Source: PLGF01 sp052139695
GTDB lineage: Bacteria; Verrucomicrobiota; Verrucomicrobiia; Limisphaerales; Palsa-1400
Assembly (NCBI GenBank): GCA_052139695.1
Contig: JBKQWF010000217.1
Location: forward strand, 5,908 to 69,907
Length of the DNA: 64,000 nt
Reading direction: 5' to 3'
Position numbers and translations under genes: made by a program. How positions within the stretch are numbered: the stretch's first letter is position 1; every line of letters begins with the position of its first letter. The notes under the pieces were generated by a model. The model saw only the letters and a list, made by a program, of their open reading frames with translations. It made no database searches and had not been told where the DNA came from. Positions 8,193 to 15,770 of this stretch are shown here, piece by piece.

Positions 8193-9395
8193 CTACCGAC
8201 TCGCGACGCGTTGGGTTTCCCGGGCGACCATCAGTTCCTCTTCTGTATGGATGACGAGAATCCGCGCGGGCGAGTCGGGAGTGGCAATATCGGCATCTGG
8301 CCGTGGCGCGGCGTTGCGCTCGGCATCCAGCCGAAGCCCCATGAATTGCAACCCGTCACACGCCGCCAACCGGAAGGCGGCAGAGCGTTCGCCAATGCGG
8401 TCCGTAAAAATGAGGGCGTCGATCCCTCCGAGGGCTGCGGCCATTGCGCCGATCGCGGATCGCACCCGGTCAACAAACATATCAAGAGCCAAGCGGGCCC
8501 GCTTATTTCCCTGGGCTGCCGCCACTTCAATCTGAGCCAGATCGGCCGAAATGCCGGAGATTCCCAATAGCCCTGAGAAATGATTCAGCGCGCGATTTAA
8601 TTCCTTTGGCGTCAGGCATTGCAGCTTTTCAAGCTGGAGCAGGATGCCGGGGTCAATCGTTCCGCACCTGGTTCCCATCATCAAGCCTGCCAAGGGACTG
8701 AAGCCTGAAGTGGTGGCGATGGGAACCCCGCCCCGGATGGCGGTCGCGGAGCAACCGCCCCCAAGATGGCATGAGATCAGCCGCAATTGGGAAAGCTCGC
8801 GCCCCATTAAAGCGGCGGCGCGGGCGGCGCAGTAGGCATGGCTGATGCCATGAAATCCGAACCTCCGGATTCCCCAGTTTTGGTACCATTCGTACGGGAC
8901 AGGATAAAGGTAGGCTTTGGGGGGGAAATGGGCGTAGAAGGCCGTATCAAAGACGGCGACCTGCGGCTTGCCAGGCAATGCGTTTTCTACGGCTTCGATG
9001 GCTTTGAGGGCGGGAGCGTTGTGCAAGGGAGCGAGATCGCAAAACTTGGTGATGGCGGCTTTGACCTCTTTGTCCACCAAAACGCTGGTGCAAAAATCAG
9101 CTCCCCCATGAACGATGCGGTGCCCAACCGCCTGGATGGTGGACACACCATTGGTGGCGGAAGCGGTGGAACTGAGGGCTGCCTGAATGGCGCAACTTGC
9201 CGCGGTCTCGCTATCCGGCGCGGAAAACTGGGAACGCACGACGGCGGCGTTTCGCGGCCGGACGGTCAATTGGGCTTTTTGGCGGTCGCCGCCCGCCCAG
9301 TCGATTTCTCCTGTGACGAGAGGTTGGCACGCTCCATCGCTAAAGAGGCCAAATTTAAGGCTGCTGGAGCCCGCGTTGATCGATAAGATGCTCAT
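8193..9395 (-). CDS. ackA: Acetate kinase
   Basis: The 400-residue protein phosphorylates acetate with ATP (or makes ATP from acetyl phosphate) in the cytoplasm. Family landmarks are in order: SINAGSSSLKFG at the N-terminus, VGHRIVHGG, DTAFYAHFPP, RRFGFHGISH, CHLGGGC and LMMGTRCGTIDPG. The usual C-terminal nucleotide-loop motif GGIGEN reads DRIGER here (after DALIFT), a noticeable change. It is the last gene of a minus-strand cluster, 17 bp after the truncated outer-membrane protein gene. No phosphotransacetylase or phosphoketolase lies in the window. Confidence 0.93.
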   Translation of the reverse strand: MSILSINAGSSSLKFGLFSDGACQPLVTGEIDWAGGDRQKAQLTVRPRNAAVVRSQFSAPDSETAASCAIQAALSSTASATNGVSTIQAVGHRIVHGGADFCTSVLVDKEVKAAITKFCDLAPLHNAPALKAIEAVENALPGKPQVAVFDTAFYAHFPPKAYLYPVPYEWYQNWGIRRFGFHGISHAYCAARAAALMGRELSQLRLISCHLGGGCSATAIRGGVPIATTSGFSPLAGLMMGTRCGTIDPGILLQLEKLQCLTPKELNRALNHFSGLLGISGISADLAQIEVAAAQGNKRARLALDMFVDRVRSAIGAMAAALGGIDALIFTDRIGERSAAFRLAACDGLQFMGLRLDAERNAAPRPDADIATPDSPARILVIHTEEELMVARETQRVASR

Positions 9396-9412
9396 ACGGA
9401 TCGTTCAATCAT

Positions 9413-9808
9413 CTAGTTGACTCGAACGCCCGGCACCGGGGCCCATGCGTCCTCGACTTTGTCAACGATGTTGTAGATCATGCCCGTTTCAAAATCTGTT
9501 CCAAGGGTGAGCGCGCGAGTGGAGACAAAATCATACCCTGGCGCGATGTCGAACCGGACACCGGGGTCGGCGGAAAAATGTCCCGGAAAACCAAACCTGG
9601 GGCTGTTGAAGTTTTGCATGATCGAGGGGCCGAGATCGGCGTCGAGATGAAAACCAACGTCGCTGGAGGATTGGTAGCTGAGAGTCGGCGTGCCGGGCCC
9701 TGGCGCAAGCTGCGCGGAGGCGCTCACCGGCGCGATCGCCGCCAGCGCGCCCGTGGCGCCGGCTTCCAGGAGATTAAAACAGAACCTTGTAAAACATTTT
9801 CTTTTCAT
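9413..9808 (-). CDS. Truncated outer-membrane beta-barrel protein
   Basis: From the ATG at 9808, the 131-residue product has a signal peptide (MKRKCFTRF through ASAQ, about 1-33). It is followed by short amphipathic strands (DVGFHLDADLGPSIMQNF, GVRFDIAPGYDFV, TLGTDFETGMIYNIV). These look like the first half of an 8-stranded OmpA/OmpW-like barrel; such proteins normally run to about 230-260 residues. The frame ends at a TAG just before ackA, with no room for the remaining strands, so the gene is probably truncated. It starts 8 bp after the AhpD-like gene ends. Confidence 0.5.
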   Translation of the reverse strand: MKRKCFTRFCFNLLEAGATGALAAIAPVSASAQLAPGPGTPTLSYQSSSDVGFHLDADLGPSIMQNFNSPRFGFPGHFSADPGVRFDIAPGYDFVSTRALTLGTDFETGMIYNIVDKVEDAWAPVPGVRVN

Positions 9809-9815
9809 AGCACTT

Positions 9816-10484
9816 TTACGTAGCAGTCTCGGTGCCAAAAATGCTCGGCGACGGCTCGGCGGAGGACCCTTCGGTCCTGGGGATCAAGGAGAGGTAGTCG
9901 GTGAAGATGTTCAGGGCGATGTTGGCGACGATTTCGATAAGCTCAGATTCCGAGAATCCGGCGGAGCGAACCGCGTGAAGGTCCTTGTCCCTGATCGCTC
10001 CCCGCTGAAGAACAACCGCCCGCGTGAAATGCAGCATCGCATCCTCCCGCGCATCCTGCGCGGACGCGCGGCGGGCCAGTTCGATTTCGGTTTCGCTCAG
10101 TTGGGCGTCCCCATTGTTATGGACGCCATGGCCGATGCGCGAACCACAGCCGTTGATTTCCGCCACGGTAAGAGCAATCTGCTGGCGTTGCCGCGCCGTA
10201 AGCTGGCCGTGGGCGAGGGCATGGCTGGCATCGGCGTAAGCCCGCATGGCGGCAAGTGATTTGGACAGCCCTCGCAAAAGAAGAGGGGCTTCCATGGGAC
10301 TGACTTTAAGTTGCTGGAGTTCGGTCCAGGTTTCAGGCCGCACAGGCGCTGGATGAGTTGAGTTGCCGCAAAACATAATGTTTTCTCCATTCTTGCGCCA
10401 TTTGATGGCTTCAAAGTTGGCATACCAATCCGGCCCCCAGTTGTTTCTCGGATGATCGCCTTTTCCGTTTTGCACGGTATTCAT
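9816..10484 (-). CDS. Carboxymuconolactone decarboxylase/AhpD-like protein lacking the second redox cysteine
   Basis: The conserved AhpD-fold helix-loop is present (LTARQRQQIALTVAEINGCG), and the chain continues as a helical peroxidase-related protein. The expected catalytic pattern is NGCxYCxxxH, but here it reads NGCGSRIGHGVH. The second cysteine is therefore arginine, and a thioredoxin-like CXXC disulfide cannot form. There are two plausible starts. The ATG at 10484 is 4 nt after the TPR gene stop. The ATG at 10376 has a good GGAG site and removes a 36-residue polar leader (KGDHPRNNWGPDWYANFEAI). The function is uncertain. Confidence 0.65.
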   Translation of the reverse strand: MNTVQNGKGDHPRNNWGPDWYANFEAIKWRKNGENIMFCGNSTHPAPVRPETWTELQQLKVSPMEAPLLLRGLSKSLAAMRAYADASHALAHGQLTARQRQQIALTVAEINGCGSRIGHGVHNNGDAQLSETEIELARRASAQDAREDAMLHFTRAVVLQRGAIRDKDLHAVRSAGFSESELIEIVANIALNIFTDYLSLIPRTEGSSAEPSPSIFGTETAT

Positions 10485-10487
10485 TTC

Positions 10488-11501
10488 TCAAGCGTGACGG
10501 TCCACTTTCCACTCGTAGGCCAGCCGTTCATTCTTGATCCGTTCGCGTTTGGCGGCACAGTCAGGCTCAGTAGCGCGGATCTGAGCCAGAGCCGTGTCGA
10601 ATTTTTTGAGGTTGGTCTCGACGATCGTCTTCTGGAGTGCGGGGGCATTGGGGCCAGCCTGTTTCAAGGCGCGCTGATAACAAACGAGCGCCGTGTCAAA
10701 TCGACCTTTTCTCACATAAGCGTCCCCCAGGGTGGTCAGGACCTTCGTATTGTTTGGGCAATGGATGACCAGCATTTCGTACCGTTTGATGAGAGCGTCA
10801 TCCTCGGAAAGTCCTGAAGTTTCACGCGGTCGTGGCATGGGCACGTCGGCGTTGCCATTCGGATCTTCTGATGGGAGGCTGGCTACAGGAACCGGGTGCG
10901 CGGAGAGGCGCTTGAGCGCGCGTGCGACGCTGTGGTCTCCGGGGTTTTCTTTCAGAAGCCGGCCATAGACGGCCGCCGCTGTGGAAGCATCGCCGCATTT
11001 TGCGGACGCCTCCGCATACTCCAGCGCCGTGGCATGGTTAAACGGCCGGAGATGCGCCACCGTGTTCAACGAGAGCACGGCAATTTGCGGCAAATTCGCC
11101 GCCAGGGCGGCCCTCGCCACCAGCTTGTGGGCAATGACATTGAAAGGATCCTCAAGCAAAGCGCGTTCGGCAAAGGAAAGGGCTTTCAAAGGCCGCAGAC
11201 GAACCCAAATCTCGGCCTTATGCAGCCAGAGAAGAGCCCGCCATTTTTGCAGGAGTTTCTTAACTGCGCCCCGGCGATCTTGCGCGGCCGTGATGGCGGC
11301 GCGGCGTAATGCCTGGCGACAGGGGATAAAGCCGGGAGCTTCCTCGCACGCTTTAAGAAGCGACCGTACGGCTGTTTCCGCCTCATGACGTTCCAAAGCC
11401 GCCAGGCCCGCTTCATATTCGGCGCGGCACGCCAAGGGCGGCTGGCCCGCCGCTATGTTCAGCTCGGCGACCTCGGTCAGGACTGTTTGTCCGTTGTCCA
11501 T
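10488..11501 (-). CDS. Tetratricopeptide-repeat protein
   Basis: The 337-residue protein consists of TPR-like helix pairs: AEYEAGLAALERHEAETAV, ALLEDPFNVIAHKLVARAAL, YGRLLKENPGDHSVARALKR and TLGDAYVRKGRFDTALVCYQ. A proline-rich linker (about 215-235) separates them into two groups. It has no signal peptide, so it is probably a cytoplasmic scaffold. Its stop lies just 3 bases before the next gene's start, so it heads the cluster TPR, AhpD-like, truncated OMP, ackA. Repeats like these show no catalytic activity. Confidence 0.75.
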   Translation of the reverse strand: MDNGQTVLTEVAELNIAAGQPPLACRAEYEAGLAALERHEAETAVRSLLKACEEAPGFIPCRQALRRAAITAAQDRRGAVKKLLQKWRALLWLHKAEIWVRLRPLKALSFAERALLEDPFNVIAHKLVARAALAANLPQIAVLSLNTVAHLRPFNHATALEYAEASAKCGDASTAAAVYGRLLKENPGDHSVARALKRLSAHPVPVASLPSEDPNGNADVPMPRPRETSGLSEDDALIKRYEMLVIHCPNNTKVLTTLGDAYVRKGRFDTALVCYQRALKQAGPNAPALQKTIVETNLKKFDTALAQIRATEPDCAAKRERIKNERLAYEWKVDRHA

Positions 11502-11729
11502 ACCTCATGACGCATCAATTGCTGTGCCAACTTCCGGCACGAAGCATCAGCAGAGCTAAACGACGGTTGGCGACGAGATTTCGCAATAAAGTTGCGGGTT
11601 GCCGCAACTTGGTCTCTCGGAGTGGGCCTCGACGGCGCCGCGTACCGACAACTTGCCTTGGGCCCGACCCCATAACTTGCTGCTGCGGCCGTATGGCATG
11701 GCTCATGCGTGGGTATCGAACGGATACTT

Positions 11730-12221
11730 ATGAGTACCGCGTCTCTTCTCGAACCAGTCAATGACCCGATCGCTCCCCAGGAGGAGCCGTTCCACTTTAA
11801 AACGATTCTCGTGCCGGTTGACTTCTCGCCATCCGACCAGTGCGCCTTTCGGCATGCGTCCGAATTAGCCAGGGGAGTCGCCGGGCAATTGGTGCTCCTG
11901 AAGATCGTGGAAGTCCCGCCAGCCTATTCATTTTACACGCCGTCTGACCTGGATGAACTGGCCGCCCAGGCGCAACACAAGTTGGACGAGATGTGCGCCG
12001 CGAACGCGGATTATCCGGCAGAGGTCCGCACGGTCGTTCGCATAGCGGTGGACTCAGTTTGCGAGGAAATCATCCACTCCGCGAAGGATGTCAAAGCGGA
12101 CCTCATCGTTCTTTCGGGGCACGACGAGACCATGCTCCACCGGATTGTTTCCGGCAACACGGTCAATAAGCTGGCTTGTCATTCTCCTTGCCCCGTGCTC
12201 GTGGTGCCCTGCCATCGATGA
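11730..12221 (+). CDS. Universal stress protein (UspA family)
   Basis: The 163-residue protein (ATG at 11730; a GTG at 11709 is the alternative) has the Usp fold. It opens with FKTILVPVDFSPSDQCAFRH, has VKADLIVLSGHDETMLHRIV in the middle, and closes with PCPVLVVP. The nucleotide-loop serine/threonine position reads GNTVNKL rather than GS, so ATP binding is uncertain. It stands alone, divergent from the TPR cluster across a 228-bp gap in which I see no other gene. Confidence 0.88.
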   Translation: MSTASLLEPVNDPIAPQEEPFHFKTILVPVDFSPSDQCAFRHASELARGVAGQLVLLKIVEVPPAYSFYTPSDLDELAAQAQHKLDEMCAANADYPAEVRTVVRIAVDSVCEEIIHSAKDVKADLIVLSGHDETMLHRIVSGNTVNKLACHSPCPVLVVPCHR

Positions 12222-12323
12222 ACCTGGCCAAAGTCCTGGCCAATCGAGGGATCAAGGATGTCGTTCGCACAATTCAGTTGCGCAAAGGCGCGGGGTTTGG
12301 CTTTATCTTCGCCAAGTGAAAGG

Positions 12324-12602
12324 ATGAAACGGCACAAAGTGATGAATTTGTATGCAGGGCATGTGCAGGGTGTCGGGTTCCGCTACGCGGTCAAAACCAT
12401 AACCCATGGATTTGAAGTCACGGGCACAGTGCGCAATTTAGCCGATGGCCGAGTGGAGTTGGTCGCGGAAGGCGCACGAGAAGAACTTGCCGCCTTTCTC
12501 CAGGCGATCCGGGATTCGGACGTGGGCCGCTTCATCCGCCAGGAGCAAACGGATTGGTCCGAGGCGAAAAATGAATTTCACGGTTTTGAGATTACGGGTT
12601 AG
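12324..12602 (+). CDS. acyP: Acylphosphatase
   Basis: The 92-residue product fits the family's usual size of about 90 residues. It has the phosphate-loop signature GHVQGVGFRY at about 14-23, with the catalytic arginine, and the conserved asparagine in GTVRNLADGRVEL. The enzyme hydrolyses acyl phosphates in the cytoplasm. The ATG at 12324 follows AGG closely; a second ATG at 12342 would also leave the core intact. It is followed after 14 bp by a metallophosphoesterase gene. The 12222-12323 gap holds no other gene. Confidence 0.88.
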   Translation: MKRHKVMNLYAGHVQGVGFRYAVKTITHGFEVTGTVRNLADGRVELVAEGAREELAAFLQAIRDSDVGRFIRQEQTDWSEAKNEFHGFEITG

Positions 12603-12616
12603 ATTGAGTTCGTAAG

Positions 12617-13339
12617 ATGAAGTACGCGATTATTGCTGATATCCACGCAAACCTGGAGGCTTTTCAAGTTGTACTCGACGATATTGAAAAACAGAAATGC
12701 ACCCACGTGGCTTGCTTGGGAGACGTCGTTGGCTACAACGCCAATCCCAAGGAGTGCCTCGATACGGTGCGGTCCATGAACATTCCCTGCGTCAAGGGCA
12801 ACCACGATGAATACTGTTCTTCCGACGATGCCCTTGAAGGCTTCAACCCGCACGCGGCCGAAGCGGTCAATTGGACGCGCAAGCAGTTGAGTGCGGAAGA
12901 TAAGAAGTGGCTGGCGGACTTGAAGTATGTCCGGATGGTCTCCAGTTTCACCATTGTTCACGCGACGCTGGACGGTCCCCAACGCTGGGGTTACGTTTTT
13001 GAAAAGCTCGCCGCCGCGGCCAGCTTCACCTACCAAAACACCGCCGTTTGTTTCTTCGGTCATACCCACGTGCCGGTGGCCTTTATCCGCGACAATATGG
13101 TTCGGGGCGGGACTTATTCCAAATTCAAGGTCGAGGCGGGCCGCAAGTACTTTGTCAATGTGGGTTCCATTGGCCAGCCGCGCGACGGCAATCCCAAGGC
13201 GGCCTATGTGGTTTATGACATGGATGAAGGTTATATAGAGTTGCGCCGGCTGGATTACGACATCCCGGGGGCGCAGAAAAAGATCATTGACGCCGGTTTG
13301 CCCCCGCGCCTGGCTGAGCGCCTGGCGGTCGGGAAGTGA
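12617..13339 (+). CDS. Calcineurin-like metallophosphoesterase
   Basis: The 240-residue protein carries the metal-binding motifs in order: AIIADIHANLEAF (D-x-H), CLGDVVGYNANP (GD), KGNHDEY (GNHD), HATLDGPQRWGYV and FFGHTHVP (GHxH). The sequence resembles the bacterial diadenosine-tetraphosphatase or phosphodiesterase-like subgroup. It has no signal peptide and is probably cytoplasmic. It overlaps neither neighbour, but the spacing (14 bp before, 12 bp after) suggests an operon with acyP and the glycosyltransferase. Confidence 0.88.
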   Translation: MKYAIIADIHANLEAFQVVLDDIEKQKCTHVACLGDVVGYNANPKECLDTVRSMNIPCVKGNHDEYCSSDDALEGFNPHAAEAVNWTRKQLSAEDKKWLADLKYVRMVSSFTIVHATLDGPQRWGYVFEKLAAAASFTYQNTAVCFFGHTHVPVAFIRDNMVRGGTYSKFKVEAGRKYFVNVGSIGQPRDGNPKAAYVVYDMDEGYIELRRLDYDIPGAQKKIIDAGLPPRLAERLAVGK

Positions 13340-13351
13340 TTTGGCCGGCTG

Positions 13352-14410
13352 TTGAAAATTCTCATTCTCAAGCCGAGTTCCTTGGGCGATGTGATCCATG
13401 CGTTGCCCGTCTTGCGGCTTTTGAAAAAGCACCAGCCCGAAAGCCGTATTTATTGGTGGCTGGATGTGAATCTGGCGCCGCTCCTGGAGAAAGACCCCGA
13501 CATTTCCGGCCTGTTCCGCTTTCAGCGCCGCCGCTGGGCCGCGCCTCATCGCTGGCCGGAATTGGCCGCCAGCGTGCGTGCGATGCGCCGGGAACGGTTT
13601 GACCTGGCGATTGATCTCCAAGGCTTGGCCCGCAGCGGCATGTTCGGCTGGCTGGCCAATGCCGGACTGACGGTCGGCCTGGATAACCCGCGCGAAGGCG
13701 AGCGCGAAGGCGCCCGGGCCATGTATGATCTGACACCTCCGCGGGCTTTGCCGGGAACACATGCCGTCGATCGTTACATGGCGGTTTTGCCGGTGTTGGG
13801 AGTGCCCCTGGATTGGAATTTTGAATGGCTTCCCGTTCGCCATGAAGCGGCGCAAAGCATCGAACAAAAATGGTCGCCCCAAGCCGGCGGCGCGCGCTGG
13901 GTGGTGCTGCTGCCGGGCGGACGATGGAACAACAAGCGCTGGCCGGCGCCTAATTTTGTCACTGTCGTTAAGGGGCTGGAGGAGATCTCAGACCTTCGCT
14001 TTGTCATCCTAGGGAGCAAAGACGAACGGGCCCTGGGTGAAACGATCGCCGCCGCGGCGCCTCGCCGGGCTTTGAATCTCAGCGGAGCGACGACCCTGGA
14101 TGAAATGATCGAATGGATTCGGCTGAGCGCACTGACCATCACCAACGACACTGGCCCAATGCACGCGGCCGCCGCGATGAATCGTCCGGTCCTGGCGCTT
14201 TTTGGGCCGACCAATCTCTGGAACACCGGCCCTTATCGTCAATTAGCCAATGTCTTGCAGGAAACCCGCCTGCCTTGTGTTCCCTGCCAAAAAAGCCGCT
14301 GCGCCTATGACGAGCCGCTGGCCTGCTTGCATAGGATTACTCCGAAGGCTGTCCTGGAAAGAGCCCGCCAAATGTTGCTGGCCGGTAAGAGGCCCTTGGA
14401 AACGACCTAA
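13352..14410 (+). CDS. Family 9 glycosyltransferase (ADP-heptose:LPS heptosyltransferase-like)
   Basis: It starts with TTG at 13352, supported by the canonical N-terminus KILILKPSSLGDVIHALPVL, which belongs at residue 2 in GT9 enzymes. The 352-residue GT-B protein also has DLAIDLQGLARSG, VVLLPGGRWNNKRWP and the donor-binding NDTGPMHAAAAMNRPVLALF near 265-285. The C-terminal C-x-x-C-x-x-x-x-C (CVPCQKSRC) is common in this family. It probably adds heptose to the LPS core and lies upstream of Kdo hydroxylase. The individual name (WaaC, WaaF or WaaQ) cannot be assigned. Confidence 0.88.
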   Translation: MKILILKPSSLGDVIHALPVLRLLKKHQPESRIYWWLDVNLAPLLEKDPDISGLFRFQRRRWAAPHRWPELAASVRAMRRERFDLAIDLQGLARSGMFGWLANAGLTVGLDNPREGEREGARAMYDLTPPRALPGTHAVDRYMAVLPVLGVPLDWNFEWLPVRHEAAQSIEQKWSPQAGGARWVVLLPGGRWNNKRWPAPNFVTVVKGLEEISDLRFVILGSKDERALGETIAAAAPRRALNLSGATTLDEMIEWIRLSALTITNDTGPMHAAAAMNRPVLALFGPTNLWNTGPYRQLANVLQETRLPCVPCQKSRCAYDEPLACLHRITPKAVLERARQMLLAGKRPLETT

Positions 14411-14440
14411 GCCGTTTATGTGGAACTCCACATAAACGGC
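14411..14440 (+). terminator. Strong 13-bp-stem hairpin after the heptosyltransferase gene
   Basis: GCCGTTTATGTGG pairs perfectly with CCACATAAACGGC around the loop AACT, directly after the TAA of the glycosyltransferase gene. It has the shape of an intrinsic terminator but lacks a following T-tract. It may act as a bidirectional or processing hairpin instead. Confidence 0.55.
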
Positions 14441-14487
14441 TAAGAGCGGCTTCGGTCATGATTGTCACATAATGTCGCATGTTAGGC

Positions 14488-14548
14488 CGGGAGGGCGGAG
14501 CGCTGCGACGCCCTGTTATGAAGGGGCTCGCGGCGCTCACCCCTCCCG
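14488..14548. repeat. Imperfect GC-rich inverted repeat (REP-like)
   Basis: CGGGAGGGCGGAGCGC at 14488-14503 is matched by GCGCTCACCCCTCCCG ending at 14548, about 13 of 16 positions pairing. It lies between two LPS genes. Other GC-rich palindromes in the window occupy the same intergenic niche. Confidence 0.4.
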
Positions 14549-14614
14549 ATACTCTTGCGCTTGACTTGCTTGCGACGGTGCGAGAATCTTCGCCCAGCCG
14601 GTCAGGCAAGATCC

Positions 14615-15604
14615 ATGACGAATACCGATAACGATTCCGCTGAAGCCGTTCCTGTCGGCCCCTTGGAGCCGCGGGTCTTGGTGCAGGTCGATGATTACCA
14701 GTACGATACGGGCTGGGGTTCACCCGGCAATACCCAGGAGCGAGCCCGGCAATGTTGCCAGCGGTTGGAGGAGGGGCGTATTTTATTTTTTGATCGCCTT
14801 CCCTTTGTTTTTTCCGAAGAAGACCGCGAGTTCTTGTTGTCCCAGCGTCAAAGCGGCTCACGTTTGCATAAAAATATTTCCTACCGTCCGCTGCAAAATG
14901 TCCTGCGCGGCGGCGGAGGTTCCGCCGAAGAGAACGGGCGGCTGCTCGAGATTATGGGGCGTTTTTCAAAGGAAGTTACGCGTTTCCTGGCACGCCTGCT
15001 GGAGCCTTATGCTGAACATTGGACGCTGGATTATGCGAGTTTTCGTCCGGAAGAGGAGGCTGGGCGCAAATTGCCCCTCCACAAGCGCAACGATCTGCTG
15101 CACTTCGATGCCTTTCCGACCCGTCCGATGAACGGCCATCGCATTCTGCGCTGTTTTACGAACATTAACCCTTCGGCTTCCCGGATTTGGAATACCACGG
15201 AGGGTTTTTCGACCCTGGCAACGCGCTACGCGGAAACGGCCGGGCTATCGCGTTTCGCGGCGGAAGGCAGCCGGCGCTCCAACCCGTTGGTGCGCCGAAT
15301 CAAGAAAGCCTTGGGACTGAAGGCAGTCGATCATTCGGCTTATGACCGCTTCATGTTGCGGTTCCACGATTTTCTCAAGGAGCAAAGTGACTTTCAGGAG
15401 AAGTGCCGGAAAGTTCGATTGGAGTTTCCGCCCGGCTCGACGTGGATTTGCTACACCGATTCGGTGCCCCATGCCGTTTTGTCCGGCCAATACGCGCTCG
15501 AGCAAACATTCATCATTCCAATGCCGGCCATGGTGATGCCGGAAATGGCGCCGATCAGCCTGCTGGAAAAAATGGCGGGAGCGTCACTCAGTTATCGGGT
15601 TTGA
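14615..15604 (+). CDS. kdoO: Kdo hydroxylase (Fe(II)/2-oxoglutarate-dependent, KdoO-like)
   Basis: The 329-residue protein from the ATG at 14615 resembles KdoO, which hydroxylates C3 of the outer Kdo of LPS using Fe(II), 2-oxoglutarate and ascorbate. Recognisable segments are GRILFFDRLPF, SRLHKNISYRP, the double-stranded beta-helix H-x-D in LLHFDAFPTRP, RILRCFTNINP and a distal HAVLSGQYALEQTF that supplies the second histidine. No signal peptide is visible, consistent with action at the inner membrane face. It follows a heptosyltransferase gene, so the pair likely modifies the LPS inner core. Confidence 0.82.
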   Translation: MTNTDNDSAEAVPVGPLEPRVLVQVDDYQYDTGWGSPGNTQERARQCCQRLEEGRILFFDRLPFVFSEEDREFLLSQRQSGSRLHKNISYRPLQNVLRGGGGSAEENGRLLEIMGRFSKEVTRFLARLLEPYAEHWTLDYASFRPEEEAGRKLPLHKRNDLLHFDAFPTRPMNGHRILRCFTNINPSASRIWNTTEGFSTLATRYAETAGLSRFAAEGSRRSNPLVRRIKKALGLKAVDHSAYDRFMLRFHDFLKEQSDFQEKCRKVRLEFPPGSTWICYTDSVPHAVLSGQYALEQTFIIPMPAMVMPEMAPISLLEKMAGASLSYRV

Positions 15605-15646
15605 ACTGCCTCTCGGGCGCGAATCAAGCTGTCGATCAACCGGAGC

Positions 15647-15711
15647 GGCGCGCAACGGAGTGCGCGCCCTACCGTTGGCGCCCTGGGTAGGGCGAGCACT
15701 CCGTGCGCGCC
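15647..15711. repeat. REP-like inverted repeat, 26-bp arms
   Basis: The left arm at 15647-15673 (GGCGCGCAACGGAGTGCGCG and onward) is the imperfect reverse complement of the right arm at 15686-15711 (GGTAGGGCGAGCACTCCGTG and onward), with one extra base and one mismatch. A related half-site, GGTAGGGCGGCCACTCCGCT, occurs at 52351. Confidence 0.6.
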
Positions 15712-15770
15712 GCCGGGCCGCCGTTTTGTTTGTTCCTTGATTGCCGGGTCATTGCCGTTATACTGCGGCC

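Noticed and set aside
12599..13882. Long open frame on the minus strand over the metallophosphoesterase and heptosyltransferase genes
   Set aside because: It lies opposite two genes with clear family motifs and has no motif of its own; long antisense frames are expected in GC-rich DNA.
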